Counted from the stretch's first letter, positions 1 to 9,379 are shown. The stretch is DNA of 64,000 nucleotides from Pseudopedobacter sp965218985 (GCA_965218985.1 CBDCMP010000004.1:248001-312000); one strand, 5' to 3'. Numbers and translations are program-made. The notes: a model not told the origin generated them from the sequence alone.

Positions 1-111
1 AACAGCGGCCATAGGAGCGTGAGTAAGTTTCATCTGGAGGTAAAGGGTGACCTTATTCAAAAATTGAAAGATGGGTTTGATAAAAAATCGCCCCCAACCC
101 CCGCCGGCTAA
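1..111 (+). CDS. C-terminal end of an unidentified protein (partial)
   Basis: Frame 1 stays open for 36 codons from the window edge to a TAA at 109-111; the other two plus frames stop within about 20 bases. The visible end is hydrophilic (KFHLEVKGDLIQKLKDGFDK) and finishes with a proline-rich SPPTPAG. I do not recognise the family. The last codons run into the repeat array that begins at 111, so the tail could be altered by that insertion. It may also be chance open sequence. Confidence 0.35.
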   Translation, partial: NSGHRSVSKFHLEVKGDLIQKLKDGFDKKSPPTPAG

Positions 112-650
112 TGGGCCTTCTATTTCGGTCTGTGTGGACACAGACCGAGGAGAAAGAATTTGGAAGCAGGGCCCGCTGGATCTTTTGCATCAATCTTTTA
201 AAATGAGGGAACAAAATGAGGGAACAACGCAGGGTCCGCTTTGCGAGACCCTGCTCGGACAGAAAATCGAAGGATGGATTTGAGGAATAGGGATTTTATG
301 CTTAGCAAGTCTGAGTACTCGTTTCTATTCCTCAATTATCCTTTTTTTTAACCGTGGTCTGTGTCCTCACAGACCACTTTAATGGGCCTTCTATTTCGGT
401 CTGTGTGGACACAGACCGAGGAGAAAGAATTTGGAAGCAGGGCCCGATGGATCTTTTGCATCAATCTTTAAAATGAGGAAACAACGCAGGGTCCGCTTTG
501 CGAGACCCTGCTCGGACAGAAAATCTCGCTTTGCGAGACCCTGCTCGGACAGAAAATCTTTAAAATGAGGAAACAACGCAGGGTTCGCTTTGCGAGACCC
601 TGCTCGGACAGAGGTCTTCTATTTCGGTCTGTGGGGACACAGACCGAGGT
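111..650. repeat. Array of two alternating hairpin repeats
   Basis: A unit of about 96 bp starting ATGGGCCTTCTATTTCGGTC occurs at 111 and again at 382, nearly identical. Inside is hairpin H1, an 11-bp perfect stem (TCGGTCTGTGT / ACACAGACCGA) at 125-148 and 396-419, with variants at 355-376 and 624-647. A second hairpin H2 (CAGGGTC, loop CGCTTTGCGA, GACCCTG, then CTCGGACAG) is at 230-253, again near 487-510 and 579-602, with a partial copy near 528-545. No convincing gene lies here. Function is unknown; REP-like or transcript-end structure is possible. Confidence 0.8.
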
Positions 651-663
651 AGGAGAGGTGACT

Positions 664-685
664 AATAAAAAGAGAGCTTAGGCTC
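664..685 (-). terminator. Weak terminator-like hairpin after the M1 peptidase
   Basis: Reading leftward past the peptidase stop, a GAGC-CTAA-GCTC stem is followed by TCTTTTTATT. The stem is only 4 bp, so this is a weak candidate. Confidence 0.3.
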
Positions 686-696
686 CTTTTCTTAAT

Positions 697-3036
697 TTAT
701 TGCTGATTCTTCTTTGCTTCCTGCATGGGGTTGCCGCCACTACTTGCGCCCCTGATGGATTGCTGTTGTTTAAACAATTCAAACTTGGTGGGCTCATAGC
801 TTCTTGGGAAGCTGTTGTTTGAGACATCAATATCAGCGGTCTCCAAATAAGGGTCTAATTTCACAGAAGCCATTTGCTTGGCCTTCGCAAAGACTTTGGT
901 CACCTGGTTTTCGTCTTTGCGCCAGATATAAGCTGGAATACGTTCCACTTCTTTGGTGCCATCGGTGTAAGTCCATTCCAAAATGATTGGAGAAACCAAA
1001 CCGCCTTTATTGCTGAAATCAATCTGGTAAAAATTGGTTTTACTGTCATAAACTTTCTTCTCCTCCGGACTCAAGCCAGCATAGTAATTATTGAAAGTCT
1101 CCCGGGAATCAGGAGTAATGGCGAACCTGTCCCATTTACTGTAGAAATCCTGCAGAGCCGTGTCGGCCTCCACGGCGAAATTCACGCCAGCCTCACGGTT
1201 ACGTTTACGGCCAATGTCATAACGGGCATCATCAAACTCCTTACGGGCCAAGGCATTCTCCATCTCCGGATTTTTGGTGTCCATTCGGTAATAGGTCACC
1301 TTGTCAATGGAGATGTCCACCGGGTCGGTTCCGTAAAACCAGCCTCTCCAAAACCAATCCAAATCCACAGCGGAAGCATCCTCCATGGTACGGAAGAAAT
1401 CAGCAGGGGTGGGGTGTTTGAAAGCCCATCTTCTGGCATATTCTTTAAAAGCATAATCAAAAAGTTCGCGACCCATCACCGTTTCCCGCAAAATGTTCAG
1501 AGCGGTGGAAGGTTTGGCATAAGCGTTCGGACCAAAATTCACGATGTTCTCGGAATTGGTCATAATGGGTTCTAACTGATCTTTCGGCAATTTCATATAA
1601 TCAGTGATTAAATGAGCGGGACCTCTGCGGGAAGGATAGTTATTGTCAAACTCCTGCTCTGCCAGATACTGGCAAAAAGTGTTCAAACCTTCATCCATCC
1701 AGGTCCACTGCCGTTCATCAGAGTTCACAATCATCGGGAAGAAATTGTGCCCAACTTCATGTGTCACCACACCAATCATTCCGTATTTGGTGGCTTCAGA
1801 ATAAGTGCCGTCTTTCTCGGTTCTTCCATAGTTGAAACAGATCATGGGGTATTCCATCCCGTTAGAAGCTTCCACAGAGATGGCCACCGGGTAAGGGTAT
1901 GGGATGGTGTGTTTGGAATAAACTTTTAAAGTGTTGGCCACCACTTTGGTGGAGTATTTACGGTACAAAGCGTAAGCCTCCGGGCCGTAATAAGACATCG
2001 CCATAGGAGTTTTGCCTTCCACATTCACTTTCATGGCATCCCAAACCAAACGGCGGGAAGTCACGAAGGCGAAATCACGTACATCCTTCGCAACATAAGT
2101 CCAGGTTTTTTTAGCGGTTGCTTTGCCTTTCATGGCATTTTTTGCTTCGGTCAAAGTCACCACCTCCACAGGTTCGCCGGCGCTTTGTGCCTGTTTCCAT
2201 CTGTCGTATTGTGCCGAGGTCAACACCGAGCTGTAGTTCTGGCATTCACCGGTTGCACCCACCACATGGTCAGCCGGAACAGTGATGTTCACTTTAAAAT
2301 CTCCAAAAGTCAGAGCAAACTCTCCACGGCCAGTGAACTGCTTGTTCTGCCAACCCTGGAAATCAGAATAAACAGCCATTCGGGGATACCATTGCGTGAT
2401 GGTGTACAGATAATTATCATCATCGGCGAAGTACTCGTATCCACCACGGCCGCCTACCGTTAAGCGATCAGTGATTTTGTAATTCCAATTTATCCTGAAA
2501 ACGAATTTCGCTCCCGGAGCCAGAGTTTTTGGCAGCTCCACCCGCATCATGGTTTGGTTAATGGTGTATTTCAAAGCATTTCCGCTGGCATCAGTGAGTT
2601 TTAGGATGTTTACGCCATAATCGTTAGGGCCGCCAATGATGCCGTTCAACTGGCGAGCGCTCATTTTCCCGCTCATCTTGCTGCCATCAAAAGACTGGCT
2701 CTCCACGGTGGATTTGTGCTCATTCTCATCCAGTTGTAACCATAAATAGGTTAAAGGATCTGGTGAATTATTGGTGTAAGTAATGGTTTCCGCACCGGTC
2801 AAACGTTGGGTTTTGTCATCCAACTCGGCATTGATATCGTAGTCGGCTTCCTGTTGCCAATACTTTGGTCCCGGCGCTCCGGATGCCGAACGGTACATGT
2901 TCGGGTCGCGGATGATGGTTTCCAGTTGTTCAAATTTGTTTCCATGATTTGAACCTGGGTTATTTTGCTGAAACTGGGCAAAGGCCGTTCCGCATAAACC
3001 AAAACTTAAAAGAAAGGGTAAAAATTTATATTTCAT
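697..3036 (-). CDS. M1 family zinc metallopeptidase (secreted)
   Basis: Predicted exported aminopeptidase of the M1 (gluzincin) family, 779 aa. An N-terminal signal peptide ends near ...CGTAFAQ, so the enzyme should act in the periplasm or at the outer membrane. The zinc motif HEVGH lies near residue 425, with the third ligand glutamate 19 residues later in WMDEG (HEXXH-X18-E). An M1-type GMEYP substrate motif precedes it, near residue 390. The N-terminal beta domain and C-terminal region are consistent with Bacteroidota M1 peptidases of 600-800 aa. It lies downstream of the hupE-like gene on the same strand, separated by a purine-rich repeat tract. The specific substrate cannot be told from sequence. 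Confidence 0.9.
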   Translation of the reverse strand: MKYKFLPFLLSFGLCGTAFAQFQQNNPGSNHGNKFEQLETIIRDPNMYRSASGAPGPKYWQQEADYDINAELDDKTQRLTGAETITYTNNSPDPLTYLWLQLDENEHKSTVESQSFDGSKMSGKMSARQLNGIIGGPNDYGVNILKLTDASGNALKYTINQTMMRVELPKTLAPGAKFVFRINWNYKITDRLTVGGRGGYEYFADDDNYLYTITQWYPRMAVYSDFQGWQNKQFTGRGEFALTFGDFKVNITVPADHVVGATGECQNYSSVLTSAQYDRWKQAQSAGEPVEVVTLTEAKNAMKGKATAKKTWTYVAKDVRDFAFVTSRRLVWDAMKVNVEGKTPMAMSYYGPEAYALYRKYSTKVVANTLKVYSKHTIPYPYPVAISVEASNGMEYPMICFNYGRTEKDGTYSEATKYGMIGVVTHEVGHNFFPMIVNSDERQWTWMDEGLNTFCQYLAEQEFDNNYPSRRGPAHLITDYMKLPKDQLEPIMTNSENIVNFGPNAYAKPSTALNILRETVMGRELFDYAFKEYARRWAFKHPTPADFFRTMEDASAVDLDWFWRGWFYGTDPVDISIDKVTYYRMDTKNPEMENALARKEFDDARYDIGRKRNREAGVNFAVEADTALQDFYSKWDRFAITPDSRETFNNYYAGLSPEEKKVYDSKTNFYQIDFSNKGGLVSPIILEWTYTDGTKEVERIPAYIWRKDENQVTKVFAKAKQMASVKLDPYLETADIDVSNNSFPRSYEPTKFELFKQQQSIRGASSGGNPMQEAKKNQQ

Positions 3037-3048
3037 ATTTTGTGTTTA

Positions 3049-3175
3049 GATTAAAGAACAAGGAACAAAGATTAAAGAACAAGGAACAAGGAACAAGGAA
3101 CAAAGATTAAAGAACAAGGAACAAAGATTAAAGAACAAAGAACAAAGAACAAAGAATCCGGAGCAAGGAACCAGG
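3049..3175. repeat. Tandem purine-rich repeat (AAAGAACAAGGAACA type)
   Basis: About 125 bp of degenerate tandem units built from GAACAAGGAACAAAGATTAAA sit between the M1 peptidase start and the hupE-like gene. On the complementary strand this reads as an apparent LVPCSLIF-type repetitive ORF, which I treat as an artefact. Copy number may vary between strains because of slippage. Confidence 0.75.
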
Positions 3176-3226
3176 AATAAAGACTCTTTTTGTATGGCAG
3201 TCCGTAGACTGCTAATCTTTTAGCCT

Positions 3227-3805
3227 TCAAGAAGGAAACCGTTCCACCGCCATGATCACTGCAATCCCAAAAATGGCGGAGGAAAGGAATAAATTCCATT
3301 CTCTTTTTTGTACATTCAGGATTCTTATCATGACGAATGACAACAGCAATACCGAAAGTACAATAATTATTTGTCCAAATTCTAATCCAATGTTAAAAGC
3401 AAAGAGTTCTGCAACAACATTGTTGCTTTCCCCCAATAAACTCCTTAAATAATTGGAAAAACCCATGCCATGTATCAGCCCAAAAAGCGAAGCAAGTAAA
3501 TAAGTGGGGTTGAATTTCTTTTTAAATGGTCTTTTTCTAACGATGCTGATGAAAGCAGTGATAAAAATGGTCACCGGAATCAGAAATTCAATCCATGCCG
3601 ATGGGATCAGGATTTTATTAAAAACACTCAGTGCTAAAGTCGCAGAATGTCCAATAGTGAAAGCAGTGACAAGGATCAGCACTTTTCTCCAGTCACTGAG
3701 CAAATAAACGCCACATAATGCTGTTACGAATAAAATGTGGTCATAACCTTGCCAATCCAAAATATGTTGCCAGCCCAATTCAAAGTAAAGGGAGAAGTCT
3801 TGCAT
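3227..3805 (-). CDS. HupE/UreJ-like membrane protein
   Basis: About 192 aa from the chosen start (MQDFSLYF). An upstream in-frame ATG at 3835 would add 10 residues, but the family usually begins with the short helix preceding the GxxHIxxGxDHILF-like motif, seen here as GWQHILDWQGYDHILF. Six or more hydrophobic segments follow, with histidines in GHSATL and GLIHGMGF typical of the HupE/UreJ_2 family. These are thought to be metal (nickel or cobalt) permease-like proteins; no substrate can be assigned here. It is divergent from the DUF6702 gene at 3851, and the two are often neighbours in Bacteroidota, which suggests a shared role. Confidence 0.8.
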   Translation of the reverse strand: MQDFSLYFELGWQHILDWQGYDHILFVTALCGVYLLSDWRKVLILVTAFTIGHSATLALSVFNKILIPSAWIEFLIPVTIFITAFISIVRKRPFKKKFNPTYLLASLFGLIHGMGFSNYLRSLLGESNNVVAELFAFNIGLEFGQIIIVLSVLLLSFVMIRILNVQKREWNLFLSSAIFGIAVIMAVERFPS

Positions 3806-3850
3806 GGATTTATTTAGTAGTTTTGGTGTTTTCATCGCAAAATATTAATT

Positions 3851-4324
3851 ATGGTAAACATTTTACTCGTTTTACTCGGCTTTTTTCATCCCTTCTATGT
3901 AAGTGTTACAGAGATCAATCATAATGCGAAGAACAAAACTATTGAGGTAAGCTCCAAAATCTTCTTTGATGATTTGGAACGGGAGATTGAAAACGAGAAT
4001 CAGGTACAGATAGACCTCATTAAACCAAATGATAAAGCCAAAGTGGATCAACTCATTGCTACTTACATCAAAAAGCACCTGCAAATTAAAGTAGACGGAA
4101 AAGTGCTGGCGATGAATTATCTGGGCTATGAGATTCAGGAAGATGCCACCTGGTGTTATTTGGAAATCCCGAAAGTGAATAAAGTGACCACCATTGAAAT
4201 CAATAATAACATTCTTTATCAATTACATTCAGAGCAGATCAATTTGATGAATGTGACAGTGGGCGGAAAGCGACAAAGTACCAAACTGGACGCACCTGAC
4301 CGCAAGGCGAGTTTCAGGTTTTAG
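3851..4324 (+). CDS. DUF6702 family protein
   Basis: 157 aa with an N-terminal hydrophobic stretch (MVNILLVLLGFFHPFYVS) acting as signal or anchor, followed by a soluble domain with SVTEINHNAKNKTIEVSSKIFFDDLE. That opening (HPFYVSVTEI) is characteristic of DUF6702 proteins of Bacteroidota, which have no established function. It is divergent from the HupE-like gene, with about 45 bp between their starts, so they may share a regulatory region. Confidence 0.75.
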   Translation: MVNILLVLLGFFHPFYVSVTEINHNAKNKTIEVSSKIFFDDLEREIENENQVQIDLIKPNDKAKVDQLIATYIKKHLQIKVDGKVLAMNYLGYEIQEDATWCYLEIPKVNKVTTIEINNNILYQLHSEQINLMNVTVGGKRQSTKLDAPDRKASFRF

Positions 4325-4333
4325 ATAGATAGG

Positions 4334-4460
4334 GGGCAAATCCTGGTTCAGGCAGAAGTAAGAATCAGGACAAGAGGGGGATTGAAGGATGGACAGGATG
4401 CTCATCATGTCGTCAAGGCCTCCTGCAAATCCTGACATCGTGCAAATCCTGATTCAGACA
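4334..4460. repeat. Short dispersed repeats (CAAATCCTG.TTCAG type)
   Basis: The intergenic stretch after the DUF6702 gene holds three related copies of GCAAATCCTG (near 4337, 4425 and 4443), two of them followed by TTCAG. They resemble degraded REP-type repeats. No coding signal is seen. Confidence 0.5.
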
Positions 4461-4470
4461 AAAAACGATC

Positions 4471-5517
4471 CTATTGATACTGAATATAAATCGGCTTAGG
4501 CGTTAACTTCAACAATTCTTCAGGCGTCATCATTCTGTTCGGTGCTTTCTTCAAATCGTTTTTATAAAACAATTTGAAGCCCACAAATTGTACAGGTTCT
4601 CTGTATAAATAATGGCGGTAAGTTCCCTTTTTCAATTCCGGTTCTCCCCATCCATCCATATTCATCACCATTTGTACCTCTTTATGCAATTTGATGTTCT
4701 GATAATTGGTCACCATCCCCTGCGTGAAACGATGAACAATCAATATTTTACAAGGCAGGTTGTTGTCCTTTACCAGTTTGGCCAGGTAGCCTGATGCATA
4801 GTTGATGTCTGCGGCGTCGTAAGTGCCAATTTTAGTTCCAGGGCGGGCACCGGTTTTCATTGAGAACTCAGGATCAATCCCCAGATTTACATGAGGCATT
4901 TTTAAATATTTCTCTAAACGGGGCAACTCATTTTTCAAGCTACTCAAAGCCACCTGAACATCCAAAAAAACAATAGCATCATGCATTTTAGCAATGGTTA
5001 AAGCCGAATCAATCTGGCTGTCGGGCATGCGGTTGATATAATAGCTGTCTTTACCAGGGGTACCACTGGCAACTGTTGCAATATAATGTATAGCCGGAAC
5101 TGATTTAATCACTGAATCGGCTTTATTCCATTTAGCTACCTCTTTATGCAACATGCTCCACATCTCTTTAGGAACATATTCGCCCAATGCACCCATTTTC
5201 TTGGAATACAAATTACCATAGTAAGCAATGATTCTGTTAAAAGGCAATATAGCTCCGTTTATCGGCAAAACATCCTGCTTAACTGGCCATTTTCCTGTGG
5301 TGTCTCCATTAGCCAGGTATTTCTGCAATGCAAAGTATTTGGCAGAATCAACAGGTTGGTAGGGATTATCCTTTTCAGCAACTGCCTGTCCGGTTTTTGT
5401 GGAATCCTGAGGATTTGAGTTTGCTGATGTTTTGCTGTCAGCGCCAGAACAGGAGGAAAGGATATAAAAGGTACACAATAGCTGTGGAACCAGAAAAAAG
5501 TTTTTTGTTAAAGACAT
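4471..5517 (-). CDS. Predicted lipoprotein of unknown function
   Basis: 348 aa. An N-terminal signal with lipobox (ILSSC, Cys at about residue 23) is followed by a Ser/Thr/Gln-rich linker, so the protein is likely lipid-anchored in the envelope. The remainder is a single globular region of about 290 residues with alternating strand/helix character, including HVNLGIDPEFSMK, GTYDAADINYASGYLAKLV and CKILIVHRFTQGM. This pattern recalls TIM-barrel enzymes, but I recognise no catalytic motif. It is followed by repeats and precedes no obvious partner. Confidence 0.75.
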   Translation of the reverse strand: MSLTKNFFLVPQLLCTFYILSSCSGADSKTSANSNPQDSTKTGQAVAEKDNPYQPVDSAKYFALQKYLANGDTTGKWPVKQDVLPINGAILPFNRIIAYYGNLYSKKMGALGEYVPKEMWSMLHKEVAKWNKADSVIKSVPAIHYIATVASGTPGKDSYYINRMPDSQIDSALTIAKMHDAIVFLDVQVALSSLKNELPRLEKYLKMPHVNLGIDPEFSMKTGARPGTKIGTYDAADINYASGYLAKLVKDNNLPCKILIVHRFTQGMVTNYQNIKLHKEVQMVMNMDGWGEPELKKGTYRHYLYREPVQFVGFKLFYKNDLKKAPNRMMTPEELLKLTPKPIYIQYQ

Positions 5518-5580
5518 TCATTAAAAATTTGGATGAAAATAGAACTATGCTTTGGAGTTTTATTAAAAAGATTTCCACAA

Positions 5581-6471
5581 TTAGACCGTGCTGAATCTCC
5601 CGAAAACTCCCAACGGGAGATTGATCCCGCTGCTTGCTTTGAGATACAGCTCTCCAATGTTCAGGTTTTGTGCTTTCGGGAGTGCGCCCCTGATCAAATT
5701 CTCCACGATGATGGAGGAGAAACCTAAAGAATAGGTGTTCAGTATTAAAAAATGCTGTTCAGGATCCAGCAACTGCACCACGTCACGCATCATCTGTCTA
5801 ATCAAATCCTCCAGTTTCCACTTCTCTCCCTTCGGGCCATGGCCATAAGCTGGAGGGTCTAAAATGATACCGTTATAAGTTTTACCCCTTTTTAATTCTC
5901 TTTGAACAAACTTTAAAGCGTCCTCCACCACCCAGCGGATGTCTTTCAAACCAGAGATCTCCTGATTCTCGTTTGCCCAGGTCACCACTTGTTTAATGGA
6001 ATCCACGTGGGTGGTATCTGCTCCGGCGGCTTTTGCAATTAAGGAAGCACCACCCGTATAGGCGAAAAGATTTAAAATTCTGGGATTGGGATTTTTGAAA
6101 GCTTTGATTTTGGAGGAGATGAAATCCCAGTTGACAGCTTGCTCCGGAAAAATCCCCACATGTTTGAAGGAAGTTAAAGCCAGCCTGAACTTGATGGCGA
6201 CCTCTTTATTTCGATAATCAATATGCCACCGGTCTGGTGTGTTTGGATTCTTTTTGATCCACTCACCCGACGTGGCGGACCTTCCTTTGAATTTAATATG
6301 AGGTAATTTCTGCCACTCCCTCTCCGGTAAGATTTTACTCCAAACCGCTTGTGGTTCCGGGCGAATGAGCACCAATTCTCCAAACCGCTCCAGTTTCTCA
6401 AAATCTCCGCAATCAATCAATTCATAATCTTTCCAGTTTTCGGTAGTTAGTGCTTGTATATTTGGGTGCAT
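5581..6471 (-). CDS. Class I SAM-dependent methyltransferase (RlmI/RlmK-like)
   Basis: 296 aa. The Rossmann methyltransferase core is visible: motif I as NLFAYTGGASL near residue 135, the acidic loop THVDSIKQVV, motif II WVVEDALKFV, and motif IV DPPAYGHG near residue 202, the last typical of RNA m5C/m2G methyltransferases of COG1092. The PUA-containing N-terminus found in RlmI appears shortened. It probably methylates rRNA, but the target base cannot be assigned. It stands alone on the minus strand. Confidence 0.85.
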   Translation of the reverse strand: MHPNIQALTTENWKDYELIDCGDFEKLERFGELVLIRPEPQAVWSKILPEREWQKLPHIKFKGRSATSGEWIKKNPNTPDRWHIDYRNKEVAIKFRLALTSFKHVGIFPEQAVNWDFISSKIKAFKNPNPRILNLFAYTGGASLIAKAAGADTTHVDSIKQVVTWANENQEISGLKDIRWVVEDALKFVQRELKRGKTYNGIILDPPAYGHGPKGEKWKLEDLIRQMMRDVVQLLDPEQHFLILNTYSLGFSSIIVENLIRGALPKAQNLNIGELYLKASSGINLPLGVFGRFSTV

Positions 6472-6540
6472 ATTTTGTTAATGGTGAATGGTCCACGGAC
6501 TATGGTCTAAAGTTCATGGACCATCAGCTATTCAATTCGG

Positions 6541-7290
6541 TTATTTTTTTAAAAGCGTCTCCATCAGTTTGGTGGCGAATACGAATTCGTTGAGCTCTTT
6601 ATTATCTGTGGCGGTGATCTCATCTTTGGAACCTTCCCACCATTTCTCTCCCTGGTGCAGAAATAAAATATATTCTCCAATTCCCATCACAGAGTTCATA
6701 TCATGGGTCACAATTACAGTAGTGATCTCATATTCCTTCGTGATCTCAGAAACCAGTTCATCAATCATGATGGAACTTTTCGGATCGAGGCCCGAGTTGG
6801 GTTCATCACAAAACAAATATTTCGGCCGCATCGCTATCGCCCGGGCGATACCCACCCTTTTCATCATCCCTCCTGAAAGTTCTGAGGGCATGAGCTTATT
6901 TTTCCCGGCCAGATTCACACGTTCCAAAACAAAATTTACCCGGTCTAATTTCTCAGCTTTGGATTGATCAGTGAACATGTCCAAGGGGAAGCGGATGTTC
7001 TTTTCCACACTCATGGAATCAAACAAAGCTGAACCTTGGAAAAGCATGCCAATCTCTTTCCTGATCTCTATTCGCTCCTCGGTATCCATGGAAGTGAAAT
7101 CACGCCCGTTATAGATCACCTTACCACTGTCAGGTTCATGCAAACCCACCATATTCTTCATCAGGGTAGTTTTTCCCGAGCCTGAACTTCCTATGATCAA
7201 ACTCGTCACACCCGGCTTAAAATCAGCAGTGATTCCTTTTAGGACTTCATTGTCTCCAAAACTTTTGTGAATATCTTTAACCTCGATCAT
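6541..7290 (-). CDS. mlaF: ABC transporter ATP-binding protein, MlaF-like
   Basis: 249 aa from the chosen ATG at 7290, which overlaps the TGA of the permease gene in an ATGA arrangement; the longer ORF to 7338 is not needed. Walker A is GSSGSGKT (residues 34-41), the signature is LSGGMMKR near 139, Walker B is YLFCDEPNSGLD near 159, and the switch histidine is in VIVTHD. The SGGM signature and the coupling to an MlaE permease point to the MlaFE importer/exporter family, which moves phospholipids or other lipids between inner and outer membrane. No MCE (mlaD) gene is adjacent. Confidence 0.9.
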   Translation of the reverse strand: MIEVKDIHKSFGDNEVLKGITADFKPGVTSLIIGSSGSGKTTLMKNMVGLHEPDSGKVIYNGRDFTSMDTEERIEIRKEIGMLFQGSALFDSMSVEKNIRFPLDMFTDQSKAEKLDRVNFVLERVNLAGKNKLMPSELSGGMMKRVGIARAIAMRPKYLFCDEPNSGLDPKSSIMIDELVSEITKEYEITTVIVTHDMNSVMGIGEYILFLHQGEKWWEGSKDEITATDNKELNEFVFATKLMETLLKK

Positions 7291-8021
7291 AATAATAGTT
7301 GTGCAATGATGTAATCGGAAACTAATATGGAGATACAACTAATCACCACAGCTTTAGTGCTTGATTCTCCGACCTGCAACGCCCCCCCATCTGTAAAAAA
7401 GCCTTGGTAGGAGGATATTGTGGTGATTAAAAAGGCAAAGATGAGTGCTTTAACCATCGCAACAAACAGCGTGAAAGGAACGAAACCAGTGGTTAGGCCC
7501 TGTATGAATTCAGCCGCAGATACTGCTCCGGAAGCCACACCTGCCAAATAGCCGCCGCCAATACTTAAAGCGATAGCGACAATTACCAGCATGGGGATCA
7601 TAATGACTCCGCCCAACAATTTTGGCAGGATGAGATACCCTGGTGCGTTGATCCCCATGATCTCCAGCGCATCAATTTGCTCGGTAACCCGCATGGTGCC
7701 TATTTGTGAAGCGATGCTTGACCCCACCTTGCCGGCTAAAACAAGGGAACAAATAGTAGGACTTAACTCAAGAATGGTAGAGTCGCGGGTAATGCCGCCG
7801 ATGATTGATTTTGGAATTAAATCACTGGTCAGCTGAAAAGCGGTTTGAACCGTGGTCACCGCACCAATAAAAATGGAGATGATGCTGATGATTCCCAAAG
7901 AACCCAGCCCAATTGACACCATCTCTCTAAATATCTCGTTTTTATAAATGCTGAACTTTTCAGGCTTTCTGAAGATAGCCTTCAGCATCAAAATATATTT
8001 TCCGAAATGGTAAAATATCAT
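7287..8021 (-). CDS. mlaE: MlaE-type ABC transporter permease
   Basis: 244 aa, with about five hydrophobic segments and the MlaE-family region RMTEQIDALEIMG-like (here RVTEQIDALEIMGINAPGYLI). It follows the order seen in MlaE proteins: an N-terminal interface helix, then GAVTTVQTAFQL, then ISSYQGFFTDGGALQVG near the C-terminus. Its stop codon overlaps the mlaF start by 4 bases, so the two are translationally coupled. Together they should form the inner-membrane lipid transporter core. Confidence 0.9.
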   Translation of the reverse strand: MIFYHFGKYILMLKAIFRKPEKFSIYKNEIFREMVSIGLGSLGIISIISIFIGAVTTVQTAFQLTSDLIPKSIIGGITRDSTILELSPTICSLVLAGKVGSSIASQIGTMRVTEQIDALEIMGINAPGYLILPKLLGGVIMIPMLVIVAIALSIGGGYLAGVASGAVSAAEFIQGLTTGFVPFTLFVAMVKALIFAFLITTISSYQGFFTDGGALQVGESSTKAVVISCISILVSDYIIAQLLL

Positions 8022-8102
8022 ATTATTTTTTTTGGGTAAAAATACGCTTTTTTATCTATTGCAATTATTAAACCTAAATTGTGGAAAAATAATAAAATTA
8101 TC

Positions 8103-8804
8103 ATGAATGTTTTAATAACGGGAGCATCAAAGGGAATGGGCAGGGCCATCGCCCTGAACATGGCGGCTAATGGGCATCACTTGGCTCTATGCGCAAGGGC
8201 GTTAAAGGAGTTGAAAGAACTTAAAAATAGAATCCAAATGGACCATCCCTTGCAGCAGGTGTACATCAGCCAGGTTGATTGTAGCAAAAAAGCAGATGTT
8301 CAGGCTTTTGCTGATTCAGCGTTAAAAGAATTGGGACAAATTGATGTGTTGGTAAATAATGTAGGTGTTTTCTTTCCCTCCTTCATTTTGGATGAGGATG
8401 ATGAAAAGCTGGATGAACACATGAGCATCAACGTTTATGCGGGATATTATTTGTATAAAAAACTCGCCCCTTTTATGAAACAGAGGCTAAAAGGACATAT
8501 TTTCAATATTTGTTCCATCGCCAGCACGGAAACAATTGCAAATGCCGGTTCCTATTGTGTAACTAAAGCAGCAATGCTCAGTCTAAACAATATCATGAGA
8601 CAAGAGATGAGGAAACACGGCGTGAAAGTGACAGCAATTTTGCCCGGTTCAACCCTTACCCATTCGTGGGAGGGAACAACCATTTCTCCTGATGAATTCA
8701 TACAACCCGCTGATGTGGCTTTAGCTATTGAGCAGACGATGAAGATGAGCATTGGAGCTAATGTTGAGCAAATAGTTTTAAAACCTATCCACGGTCAAAT
8801 TTAG
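8103..8804 (+). CDS. Short-chain dehydrogenase/reductase (SDR)
   Basis: 233 aa from the ATG at 8103, chosen because the family begins just before the beta strand MNVLITGAS. The cofactor loop is GASKGMG (residues 7-13), the structural NNVG is at 85-88, the catalytic Ser is near 138, and the YCVTK (YxxxK) motif is at 151-155, so the classical SDR active site is intact. Substrate is unknown. It is followed 15 bp later by the PspC cluster on the same strand, but a functional link is not evident. Confidence 0.9.
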   Translation: MNVLITGASKGMGRAIALNMAANGHHLALCARALKELKELKNRIQMDHPLQQVYISQVDCSKKADVQAFADSALKELGQIDVLVNNVGVFFPSFILDEDDEKLDEHMSINVYAGYYLYKKLAPFMKQRLKGHIFNICSIASTETIANAGSYCVTKAAMLSLNNIMRQEMRKHGVKVTAILPGSTLTHSWEGTTISPDEFIQPADVALAIEQTMKMSIGANVEQIVLKPIHGQI

Positions 8805-8819
8805 AAAGGACAAAGGACA

Positions 8820-9377
8820 ATGAAAATGACAAAGAAATTAACAAGAGACCCCAATGACAAGATGGTGGCCGGGGTGGCTTCGGGATTAGCGAAGTATTTT
8901 CAGTTAGACGTCACCTGGGTAAGGATAGCCTTTGCCCTGGCCGCATTTTTTGGAGGAGGAGGCTTATGGATCTATATTATTTTGTGGATAGCGGTGCCGG
9001 AGGATGACACTCCATTCAGCTACACCGATTACAGGGTTGATAAAGATGATCCCGGGAATTTTGGTTCTACCTTTAAACCCAAAGAGAAAATGAATGTAAA
9101 CCTGATAGGAGGATTGGTGCTGATTGGTTTGGGCTCTTATTTTTTGCTGGATGAATTCGACATTATACCCAACTGGTTTCGCATCGGTAAATTATGGCCG
9201 CTGGTTTTCGTGGTGATAGGCTTGAGCATCTTGTTTAGAGGAGCCAGGCAGGAGGCGGAACCTAAAGATTTTGACACCTCTGATTTTAAGAAGAAGGATG
9301 ATACGGTGAAAGAGGAGGAGATGGAATCAGAGAATGAAGAGACCAATTCAAATAAGGATGAATTTTATAATAAGTGA
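8820..9377 (+). CDS. PspC domain membrane protein
   Basis: 185 aa. The N-terminal PspC domain (residues about 3-62: KLTRDPNDKMVAGVASGLAK, then LWIYIILWIAVPED) is followed by a second pair of transmembrane helices (about 98-140) of the LiaF/DUF5668 type and an acidic, lysine-rich cytoplasmic tail. PspC proteins sense or respond to envelope stress. It overlaps the next gene's start region by a few bases, and with it and the RDD gene forms a three-gene operon. Confidence 0.88.
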   Translation: MKMTKKLTRDPNDKMVAGVASGLAKYFQLDVTWVRIAFALAAFFGGGGLWIYIILWIAVPEDDTPFSYTDYRVDKDDPGNFGSTFKPKEKMNVNLIGGLVLIGLGSYFLLDEFDIIPNWFRIGKLWPLVFVVIGLSILFRGARQEAEPKDFDTSDFKKKDDTVKEEEMESENEETNSNKDEFYNK

Positions 9378-9379
9378 TC

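Noticed and set aside
71..283. Open frame of 70 codons near the left edge
   Set aside because: It runs through both hairpin repeats and has no domain or codon pattern of a gene.
3072..3299. Minus-strand ORF with VLCSLIFVPCSL repeats
   Set aside because: It is the translation of a purine-rich tandem repeat, so the hydrophobic look is an artefact.
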